From contig CALXQW010000018.1 of assembly GCA_944390805.1 (NCBI GenBank), positions 1-38,442 of the forward strand: 38,442 nucleotides of DNA. The letters run 5' to 3'. The notes under the pieces are model-generated. The model was not told the origin of the DNA. It was given only the letters and a program-made list of their open reading frames with translations, and made no database searches. The first letter of the stretch is position 1; each line of letters starts with the position of its first letter. Shown piece after piece: positions 1-7,482 of the stretch. Source of the DNA: an uncultured Opitutales bacterium (GTDB lineage Bacteria; Verrucomicrobiota; Verrucomicrobiia; Opitutales; Intestinicryptomonadaceae). The position numbers and the translations under genes were made by a program.

Positions 1-692
1 AGAAATGTTTTATTTGTAAGGGTGTTTAAGAAAGACCTGTCGTGGCTGACTATTATCACTGCGCCATCGTACGAGCGCAAATAGCCCTCGAGCCACACAA
101 CAGACTCAAAGTCCAAATGGTTTGTAGGCTCGTCAAGCATCAGTAAAGTTGGACGCTTCAGCAGAAGTTTAGCAAGAGCTATGCGCATCTGCCACCCCCC
201 GGAAAATTCGTTGCACGGCTTTTTCATGTCGCTTTGGGGAAATCCCAAACCGTGCAAAACGCGTTCTATCATGCTGGGCAGACGGCGCGCGTCCATATCA
301 TCAAGAGCAATTTCTAGCTCTCCTATGGTCTCGAGAGCCTGTATGTACTCCGGACTGTCGGCAGGTTCATTTTGGACTATCTCACCGGCCTCCGATATGC
401 GCCTTCTTATGTTTAAAATATTGTCGAACGAGCTCTCCGCCTCCTCGTAGAGAGGCAAAGTAGACGAATTTATGATATCCTGCGGCAGATACCCTACACT
501 CACATACTTCGCAAAATCTATCCTGCCAGAATCTATCTGCTCAAGCCCCGCAAGAACCTTTAGCAATGTGGATTTACCAGCTCCGTTGGACCCAACAAGA
601 CCTATGCGATCGCGCTTGTTTATGTTCATGGAAAATCCATCGAACAACTTTCGGGCGCCGTAGCTTAAGGTTATGTCGGTGAGGCAAATCAT
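1..692 (-). CDS. ABC-F family ATPase, N-terminal part (cut by window edge)
   Basis: The minus strand from the ATG at 692-690 reads without a stop to the window edge and gives about 230 residues of the first ATPase domain of an ABC-F protein. Visible motifs in order are Walker A GSNGAGKST (about residue 34), the signature FSGGWQMRIALAKLL, Walker B LLMLDEPTNHLD and the H-loop VSHDRSFL. ABC-F proteins are soluble, carry two ATPase domains and no membrane segments, and act on the ribosome (translation factors such as EttA, or antibiotic protection). The linker and second domain lie outside the window, so the subfamily (Uup, YheS or EttA type) cannot be decided. It is transcribed away from the secreted-protein cluster that starts at 959. 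Confidence 0.93.
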   Translation of the reverse strand, partial: MICLTDITLSYGARKLFDGFSMNINKRDRIGLVGSNGAGKSTLLKVLAGLEQIDSGRIDFAKYVSVGYLPQDIINSSTLPLYEEAESSFDNILNIRRRISEAGEIVQNEPADSPEYIQALETIGELEIALDDMDARRLPSMIERVLHGLGFPQSDMKKPCNEFSGGWQMRIALAKLLLKRPTLLMLDEPTNHLDFESVVWLEGYLRSYDGAVIIVSHDRSFLNTLTNKTF

Positions 693-890
693 ATCTAAAA
701 ACCCATCTTTGAATAAGAAGAGCGCCTATCCTGTCAAGTTATTAGCCCGTAAATTAAAAAAGAATAAATATGGTATAAAGGCTATTTTCCCATACATCAA
801 CATATCTAATAGATACATCAAGTTCCAAATAAAATTCAAAATACCAATAAAAAACAATAATTAAAATCTAAACTTTTTTAAAGATTATGC

Positions 891-919
891 TTGGCATATA
901 GGAACTAAAAAAACATGAT
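891..919 (+). promoter_or_regulatory. possible sigma70-type promoter upstream of the secreted-protein cluster
   Basis: TTGGCA (891-896) is followed after exactly 17 bases by CATGAT (914-919), each matching four or five of six consensus positions. It lies 40 bases upstream of the ATG at 959 in a very A+T-rich 266-base gap between divergent genes. In such AT-rich DNA chance matches are common. I see nothing else in 693-958. Confidence 0.3.
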
Positions 920-958
920 TAGACAACTATTCATCAACCGAAAAACAACATATTATAT

Positions 959-3900
959 ATGAAAAAACTCATACTAACAGTTATCGCATTCGCCTTTGCG
1001 TTTGCGGCACAGGCTCAACAGGGAGGAAAAAGATTCTTTCTCGAGCCTGCCGACTTCGTTTTGGCAGACTGGGTTATATCTGGCTACAATGGCCAAAGGG
1101 TAATTACTACAGAAAGTTCTAATTCTGAGCCTTTCCTATTGGTTGAGATTCCTGGAGGTGGCGAAGGAGCATACAATGTATGGGCTTTTGGCTGCGATTT
1201 TGAAAAACAGGCGCCGGGAACGCGTTCCTTCAAAATAACGGCAAATGAGGAAGAAACCACTGGAATGGGAGGAACCCATTTAAAAGACGGCTTTGCATGG
1301 CAGAACTTAGGCAAGCTAAACCTAAACAAAGGATTAAACAAAATAACAATAAAACGCGTTGGCATGTTTCCACGCTGCGCTGCCATATGTTTTACAAAAG
1401 AAGATTCATTTACACCAAATGGAATGAATGCCAGCTTGGGGGCAAGAAAACACGCGCGAGTTAAAGTTTTAAGTACGGAATCTGCCGTATTTGAGAGCGA
1501 GTTTTCAAAGATGCCCGCTCTGAAGAGCTTTGAGGGCAACAAGCGTATAGGCATACAAAATAAAGACATAAGGATACTATTCACTCAGAGGATAGACGAT
1601 AAGGGCAATAAGTTTTTTGAAAGAAGCGTTGAGCTTTTCAAAGATGGCAAATGGATAAAGCGCCCAGATTTTAAAGACGAATATTTCTTCCTTGGTTATG
1701 AGGCTGAAGACCCGAAGTACGACGATTTCTACTTCTCTTCATGGAAGCAAAACGAAGGCATAATGCGCATAAAGACAGATTCATACAATCTTGAGGCAGA
1801 AGCTGGTTCCGATTATCCGTATGCGCCGCAAGAGATGTATGTAATGAGGCCAAAGAATATAGAGCGCATATCAGACAGATCTTTGAAGCTCGATTTGGGC
1901 GACGGTGCAAAGGCCATACTAACCTTGGCTGAAGATTCGCCGCTGATAAAGTACGAATTTAGCGCGCCTATAGAAAAAGATGGCTGGTATACATCGGGAA
2001 TGACAGGCTTCAGCAAAATAGAGCGCAACAGCGCAATAGCAACGCAGATGCCGCCGCTCTTCCAGATGAGAATGACTATGAAAACGCCAAAACAGCTTGG
2101 TGTTCGCTTTATGTCTCAGCCGCTCAGTTTGGTGCAGACAAACGACAATGGCAACATTCCATATACGAATGTGCTTATTGCCGATCCGGATAAACTTCCG
2201 TCGGAGGAATGGTCGTGGAGGCGCAGCTCGCTTTACGGATTCTCGCTGGCAAGTCCCGACAACAAAGTTCAGCCGGCAATATTCCAGCCCGTCATGGGAG
2301 GAAGAGGCTCCTTTAAGAAGGCTGGAGAAACTATCGAGAGCTCATGGTACGCACTTTCAGTGCCCGGAACATGGTTTGACGCAATAGCCTTGGCAAATGA
2401 AAAGCTTCTTCCGGCCGGAGAGTTTGTAAGGGAAAGTTTCGACACATCATTTTCTGACGCGGCAGCCAACCTTGCTGCGTTCTTAAAGAACGAGAGCGCA
2501 AGCGGCTGGAGCAGGAAGTACAAGGGCAGATGGAATATTGAAGACAAAACTCTTGTAACGCATTCATCGCCTCTTACAGAAATAGAAGTTGCGCTTCTTA
2601 CAGACGACGAGGAATATTACAAGAATATATCCCTGCCTACCATAGAATATACGCTTACACGCCAGAGTTCGCACTTTGCTCCGCGCAAGGAGCGCAGTCC
2701 GTATTCTCCAACGCCTTATGCAATGTCTGTTCCTTCCAACATGTGGAAGGCTGATTATTATGCCGGAGTAAACAGGCTTCTTGGGAATACAAACCCATGG
2801 TTTGATGAATTTACCGTAGTAGATTTGAACAAGATAAATATGTATTCATCACAGCCAGGCTGGACGCAGCTGTTCGGTTTATGGCTGGCAAATCCGTCTG
2901 ACGAATTGCTCAAGAAGACATGCGAGCTGGTCGATCAATGGCTGGACAAAGCCTTCTTTATGTGGAGCACCAATGAGGCTGACTACAGCGCATTTGCCAA
3001 TGTTTCATTCTATCCATACTGGTGGTATCTGCCCGACTTGTACGAAGCTACAAAGAACCCGAGATATTTGGATTTCGCCCGCCGCGGTGCATTCCACACT
3101 CTCGCCGCGCAGTGGGCATATCCGCGCCCAAGCAAGGGAGAAATTACAATAAACAAGGGCAACATAGTATCGGGCATAGGCCACATTTGGTGGAGAGATG
3201 CTGAGAGATACAGGCTCGGATCCGACACCCAAGAGGCTGCCCGTGCTTTAATAAAGGATAACCCTCTGCTTAAGGTGGGTGCAGGTACAGGTAAATACAT
3301 AGTTAAAGAAAAGAAGATTCCCGATGCCAAGAAGGTATCGCGCATAGGAGTGGGCATGGAACAGCCAAGCACATTCCGTTGCGGTGGCGATTACAACGAT
3401 TTCAACATACTCATGCCAAGCTGGTCGGCGGAGATGTTAAAGACCTATCAATATTCCGGAGACGAGATTATCCGCAAATACTCTCGCCACGCAATAATAG
3501 GCCGCTACGCCACATTCTTTGGCTACTACATATGCGACTACACCGATTTGCCGCACGATCCGGACTACTCTACGCGTGGTCCAGACATCACCAGCTATTA
3601 CTACCATCATGCGCCCTGCCATTTTGCGCAGACTTTCGACTATCTCATGACACAGTTTGAGATAGCCTCAAAGGGAGCTGTAAAATTCCCCTATGTGCGC
3701 CAACAAGGATACGTATGGTTTACCGACAGAATCTTTGGGCAGAACGGCAAGGTTTACGGGGACGAAGCAAGAATATTGCTGGATAAAAATGCCGTCAGGC
3801 CGAGCAGCCCCAAGGTTAGCACTCTTGGAGCCCGCGCAAAAGACTACATATACGTAATGCTCCTAAACGATTCCGAGGACGCCCGAGAGGTATCTTTAGA

Positions 3901-4399
3901 CTTCGACGCCCAGAGCAAGCTCATGCAGGGAGCAAAGACAGACGTTCCCGCAGAGCTTCTCGATGTAGACGGCAAGCCGGTAGGATCTTTACAGTTCTTT
4001 GGAGAGAAGAAGATAAAGATGCCGCCCTACGGATTCTTCCTTGTAAAGATTCCAGCGGAGAGCAAAGAGATAGCCAAAAACATTCCTCCGATATCGGAAG
4101 GCGGCCACATAAAGAAGGAAAAGGCAAGCGAGACATTCGGAGATATGCACGCATTTAGGATTCGTTCGCCATTTGGCAAAGACTCCCTATATGTAATGAT
4201 GACAGGCGGAGTTGAGACAAAGGCAAAACTCACCGTAGAGATGAGCTCTCCATCTGCGCAGAAGATAGTATGCGACGAATTCCCCTATGAGATAAGCGTC
4301 TATCCGCTTCCTATGGACAAGCCCATAAAGTTCAAGGCAACCATACAGGAAGAAGGCAAAGCACCTGAGGTTCTTGGAGAATTTGAGATGAAGCCTTAA
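959..4399 (+). CDS. large secreted protein of unrecognised family, possible glycan-active enzyme
   Basis: This 1146-residue protein begins with a clear Sec signal peptide: MKK, a hydrophobic core of about 13 residues, then AQAQQ. Residues about 25-160 look like an all-beta module. Residues about 160-560 are beta-rich. From about 590 to 950 the protein is helical and full of aromatic residues (for example YPYWWYLPDLYEATKNPRYL and GHIWWRDAERYRLG), which resembles the alpha/alpha-toroid of polysaccharide lyases and related glycoside hydrolases. The C-terminus returns to beta strands. I do not recognise a named family or catalytic residues; a glycan-degrading role is inferred from this architecture and from the DUF4838 neighbour. 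There is no lipobox, PEP-CTERM or T9SS-type tail visible. No Shine-Dalgarno sequence precedes the ATG. It is the first of five co-directional genes of exported or membrane proteins. Confidence 0.85.
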   Translation: MKKLILTVIAFAFAFAAQAQQGGKRFFLEPADFVLADWVISGYNGQRVITTESSNSEPFLLVEIPGGGEGAYNVWAFGCDFEKQAPGTRSFKITANEEETTGMGGTHLKDGFAWQNLGKLNLNKGLNKITIKRVGMFPRCAAICFTKEDSFTPNGMNASLGARKHARVKVLSTESAVFESEFSKMPALKSFEGNKRIGIQNKDIRILFTQRIDDKGNKFFERSVELFKDGKWIKRPDFKDEYFFLGYEAEDPKYDDFYFSSWKQNEGIMRIKTDSYNLEAEAGSDYPYAPQEMYVMRPKNIERISDRSLKLDLGDGAKAILTLAEDSPLIKYEFSAPIEKDGWYTSGMTGFSKIERNSAIATQMPPLFQMRMTMKTPKQLGVRFMSQPLSLVQTNDNGNIPYTNVLIADPDKLPSEEWSWRRSSLYGFSLASPDNKVQPAIFQPVMGGRGSFKKAGETIESSWYALSVPGTWFDAIALANEKLLPAGEFVRESFDTSFSDAAANLAAFLKNESASGWSRKYKGRWNIEDKTLVTHSSPLTEIEVALLTDDEEYYKNISLPTIEYTLTRQSSHFAPRKERSPYSPTPYAMSVPSNMWKADYYAGVNRLLGNTNPWFDEFTVVDLNKINMYSSQPGWTQLFGLWLANPSDELLKKTCELVDQWLDKAFFMWSTNEADYSAFANVSFYPYWWYLPDLYEATKNPRYLDFARRGAFHTLAAQWAYPRPSKGEITINKGNIVSGIGHIWWRDAERYRLGSDTQEAARALIKDNPLLKVGAGTGKYIVKEKKIPDAKKVSRIGVGMEQPSTFRCGGDYNDFNILMPSWSAEMLKTYQYSGDEIIRKYSRHAIIGRYATFFGYYICDYTDLPHDPDYSTRGPDITSYYYHHAPCHFAQTFDYLMTQFEIASKGAVKFPYVRQQGYVWFTDRIFGQNGKVYGDEARILLDKNAVRPSSPKVSTLGARAKDYIYVMLLNDSEDAREVSLDFDAQSKLMQGAKTDVPAELLDVDGKPVGSLQFFGEKKIKMPPYGFFLVKIPAESKEIAKNIPPISEGGHIKKEKASETFGDMHAFRIRSPFGKDSLYVMMTGGVETKAKLTVEMSSPSAQKIVCDEFPYEISVYPLPMDKPIKFKATIQEEGKAPEVLGEFEMKP

Positions 4400-4492
4400 A
4401 AGGGCGAGTGAATCTTATCTCGGATAAAAAATAAATATTTTCCGGGATAAAATTGGCTTGGATTTCAGTTCAATTACAGATATACAAACGCT

Positions 4493-5734
4493 ATGAAAAT
4501 AAGACATTTCATGGCGTTTTTTTGTGTCTGCGCAGTTTTAGCACAACAGTTGCTTTGTGGAGAAGATAATATAGAAATAAGTTCAAGTTATCCGGGAGGA
4601 AACGCAATAGTTGAAAATATAGATCAAGAATCTAACACGGTTGAAATAAGACAAGACATGAGAGACACTAAGCCGTGGTGGTTCTATTGGAATTTCAAAG
4701 CAAAGAATATAGGCGGTAAAACAGTAAAATTTAAGTTTGTGGATAAGACCAAGCCATGGAGGGTAATAGACGCTTTTGGTCCGGCAATAAGTACGGACGG
4801 CGGTAAAACATGGAAATGGCAAAATCCAAAGGAAAACACTGCCGTCAATGAGTTTTCCTATACCGCACCAGAGGGTATAAACGAGGCGCAATTTTCATAT
4901 TGCATACCCTATTTATACTCAGATTTTGAATTGTTCGCAAAGGAGTTTGAAGGCAAAAATGGCTTTAAAGTAGAGCCTTTTTGCAAAACAAGGCAAGGCA
5001 GACAAAATTTTTGCATAAAATTAAATGAAAGTTCTGCAAAGGAAAAGCCGAGAATATTTTTAGCATCGCGCCATCACGCATGCGAGGCAACCGGCTCATA
5101 TGTACTCGAAGGTTTTATGAGAGAGCTATTTTCAGATTCTGAAGAAGGCAAAGCCTTACGCAGTGCCGCAGAGTATTTTATAATACCCATGATGGACTTG
5201 GACGGTGTTGAAAACGGCGATCAAGGCAAAAGCCGTGTTCCGCACGACCACAACAGAGACTATATAGATACCCCCATATACCCGAGTGTTGCCGCCGCAA
5301 AGAAAAAGCTTCTGGAATGGGAAAGCAGCGGAGGAACCGACATCATCATCGATTTCCATTCGCCATCGATAGGATCAAAATCTAAGGACGGTAAAACATT
5401 TTCCATAAACAGCGTAGTTTTTCTGCCCGGACAGAATGATTCTGAAAAGGAAACACAACAAAGACTGTTTAGCGAAATTTTAGAGGATATAAACACTTCG
5501 GAACTGCCATTTTTGGCATCAGACTTTTTGCCTTTCGGGAAATCGTGGAATAAAGATCCGCACACGACGGGGCTGGCAAAATACGGAGCAACACTCAAAG
5601 GCACAAAATTATCCACAAGTTTTGAAACCCCCTATGCCACATGCCGCGGCGTGAAAACTTCAAAGGAAAACTTAAAAGAGTTGGGCAGATGCGTAGCAAA
5701 AGCTCTTCTAAAATATATAAAAACTCTTCAGTAA
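4493..5734 (+). CDS. secreted M14-family zinc carboxypeptidase-like protein
   Basis: This is a 413-residue protein with an N-terminal signal peptide ending near residue 22. Residues about 25-165 form a beta-sandwich of the kind found ahead of the catalytic domain in cytosolic-carboxypeptidase-like M14 proteins (WWFYWNFKAKN...GGKTVKFKFV). The M14 zinc site is visible as H195-x-x-E198 in RHHACEAT and H289 in DFHS. NRD at 254-256 fits the substrate carboxylate-binding position, and E378 in STSFETPYA is a good candidate for the catalytic glutamate. It would remove C-terminal residues from peptides outside the cytoplasm; the natural substrate is unknown. The gene follows the large secreted protein after 93 bases and is 6 bases ahead of the TIGR03790 gene, so translation with the latter is probably coupled. 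Confidence 0.85.
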   Translation: MKIRHFMAFFCVCAVLAQQLLCGEDNIEISSSYPGGNAIVENIDQESNTVEIRQDMRDTKPWWFYWNFKAKNIGGKTVKFKFVDKTKPWRVIDAFGPAISTDGGKTWKWQNPKENTAVNEFSYTAPEGINEAQFSYCIPYLYSDFELFAKEFEGKNGFKVEPFCKTRQGRQNFCIKLNESSAKEKPRIFLASRHHACEATGSYVLEGFMRELFSDSEEGKALRSAAEYFIIPMMDLDGVENGDQGKSRVPHDHNRDYIDTPIYPSVAAAKKKLLEWESSGGTDIIIDFHSPSIGSKSKDGKTFSINSVVFLPGQNDSEKETQQRLFSEILEDINTSELPFLASDFLPFGKSWNKDPHTTGLAKYGATLKGTKLSTSFETPYATCRGVKTSKENLKELGRCVAKALLKYIKTLQ

Positions 5735-5740
5735 AAACAA

Positions 5741-7387
5741 ATGGCAGAAAAATTATTCCAACGCATAAGAGGAATTCTCTTAAGCCTTCTAATTCTTCTT
5801 ACCGCGCAATACCTATGTGCTGATAATTCAGAATTTCTCAAAGTTTGCATTGTGGCAAATTCGGACATAAGTGGCTCTGCCGATCTGGCTGAGAAATACG
5901 CAGAGGCGCGAAATATTCCCAAAAGAAACATAATAGCCCTTCCAATGGGAAAACAAATGCTTGTGAAGCGCAACTTTTACAATGAGAAAATTGCGCTGCC
6001 CATATTGGAAGGTCTTGCAAAGCTAGGCCTGATAAACGCCGTAAAGAAAAGCCAAAATGCGAAGGCTGCAACAGACTATGTGTTTTTGTCATCGGATATA
6101 GATTTTCTTGTATTGTGCAAGGGAGTCCCCCATGGAATAGCTTCTTCAGATCCGCAAATATCGCAGATGAGAGGCGGAAAAGTATCTTCAAAATCAGATG
6201 CAGCTGCGGTTGATTCAGAGCTTTCAATGCTGCTGCAGGGAGAATATCAGTTGCCGGGGCCAAGGAGCAATCCGCTGTACAATAATACGTCCAAAGACGC
6301 GTATAAACCGCTCATGATTCTGCGCACTGCCCGCATAGATGGTCCATCTTTCAAAGACGCAGAAGCAATATTTAAGCGCGCAATATTGGCCGAAAAACGC
6401 GGATTCATGGGTAGAATATACATAGACAAGGCTAAAAAAGGCGGCGCAGACTCATGGCTTGAGTCTTGTGCACAAACCGCAAAGGCTTTGGGATTCGACA
6501 CCGATGTAGACGAATTAGCCACACTTATGGGCTATTTCGACAGAAGAGACGGCTTATGTGCGTATTTTGGCTGGTACATAGCCCATCCTAAGGAATATTT
6601 TGCAAACAAATCTCTGCACTTTAATGAAGGCGCGGTAGGATTTCACATATATTCGTACTCGGCACTTAACATATCATATCCGTCAGAGTGGGCGCCAGCT
6701 TTAGTATCGAGAGGAATGAGCGCAACAGTTGGCAATGTTTACGAGCCATTTTTAGGCACTACGCACAGGCCGGATATATTCTTTAAAAATATGTCTGAGG
6801 GCAAAACCGCAGGAGAGGCGGCCTATGCGGCGCTGCCGTCGCTAAGCTGGCAATCTATATTTATTGGAGATCCATTGTACAGACCGTTTGCAAAAACTCT
6901 CGATGAGCAAATTTCCGATGTGGACTCTGGAAATTTCTCTCCGGAATACGCCTATGCTATCATAAGAAAAATAAACCTTATAGAGTCAGAAAGCGGAACT
7001 AATGCGGCACTGGAATTTGCGCTGAAATACACAGACAAGTTTCCATCTTTGGCATATTCTTACAAGGTGGCTACTTTATACATGAAAATTAAAGACAAAA
7101 CTTCGGCGATGAAAATCATTCTGCCATTTTTCGATGGAAGAAAATTGAACTTTTCAGAACAAACCCTTGCTTTGGACATAGCAAAGAACTTTCTATTTCC
7201 AAATGGAGCGTACAAAGAGTGCGCAATTTTTGGCAAGAAACTGGTGGAGGAAAATTCCGAAGATAAAGAGTTTTTAAAAGCAACCCTACCCTTTTTTATA
7301 GATTCCGCAAAAAAAGCCTCCCTTGATGTGGAAGCAGAATTTTTCGAGAATAAACAAAACAGCCTAAAAGAAAACATTGGAAAATAG
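5741..7387 (+). CDS. TIGR03790 family exported protein
   Basis: This 548-residue protein has a signal peptide or anchor (hydrophobic residues about 12-26 ending LCADN). The body matches the TIGR03790 pattern closely: VANSDISGSADLAEKYAEAR near the start, NIIALPM, DFLVLCKGVPHGI, VDSELSMLL, LRTARIDGPS, YFGWYIAHP, GAVGFHIYSYSA, SATVGNVYEPFLGTTHRPDIFF, GEAAYAALPSLSWQSIFIGDPLYRPF. About 130 further helical residues follow the conserved domain. The biochemical function of the family is unknown. From memory, TIGR03790 was defined as occurring only in genomes that also have PEP-CTERM/exosortase sorting; no such gene is in this window. It sits between the M14 peptidase and the DUF4838 protein, which supports an extracellular processing role. 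Confidence 0.88.
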   Translation: MAEKLFQRIRGILLSLLILLTAQYLCADNSEFLKVCIVANSDISGSADLAEKYAEARNIPKRNIIALPMGKQMLVKRNFYNEKIALPILEGLAKLGLINAVKKSQNAKAATDYVFLSSDIDFLVLCKGVPHGIASSDPQISQMRGGKVSSKSDAAAVDSELSMLLQGEYQLPGPRSNPLYNNTSKDAYKPLMILRTARIDGPSFKDAEAIFKRAILAEKRGFMGRIYIDKAKKGGADSWLESCAQTAKALGFDTDVDELATLMGYFDRRDGLCAYFGWYIAHPKEYFANKSLHFNEGAVGFHIYSYSALNISYPSEWAPALVSRGMSATVGNVYEPFLGTTHRPDIFFKNMSEGKTAGEAAYAALPSLSWQSIFIGDPLYRPFAKTLDEQISDVDSGNFSPEYAYAIIRKINLIESESGTNAALEFALKYTDKFPSLAYSYKVATLYMKIKDKTSAMKIILPFFDGRKLNFSEQTLALDIAKNFLFPNGAYKECAIFGKKLVEENSEDKEFLKATLPFFIDSAKKASLDVEAEFFENKQNSLKENIGK

Positions 7388-7432
7388 AGCAAAAATCATA
7401 AGAGTTAACATTGAAATAAACATCTTTTAAAT

Positions 7433-7458
7433 AGGCTTGAAGCCTTTGGAACAAAGGC
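7433..7458 (+). promoter_or_regulatory. two overlapping inverted repeats in the DUF4838 gene leader
   Basis: AGGCTT-G-AAGCCT (7433-7445) overlaps GCCTTTG-GAA-CAAAGGC (7442-7458). Both are perfect, and because they share GCCT the RNA could form only one at a time. They lie 25 bases before the ATG at 7483. They could be an operator or a leader RNA switch; no T-run follows, so this is not a simple terminator. Confidence 0.35.
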
Positions 7459-7482
7459 GCATAAAGAAATGCCTATATTTTC

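Noticed and set aside
1084..1584. Long minus-strand frame opposite the 1146-aa gene
   Set aside because: It lies wholly inside a well-supported coding region, has no start context and encodes an unconvincing protein; a shadow of the real gene.
4415..4460. Repeated GGATAAAA and GGGATAAAA before the M14 gene as operator sites
   Set aside because: Imperfect, A+T-rich and only two copies; not above chance expectation.
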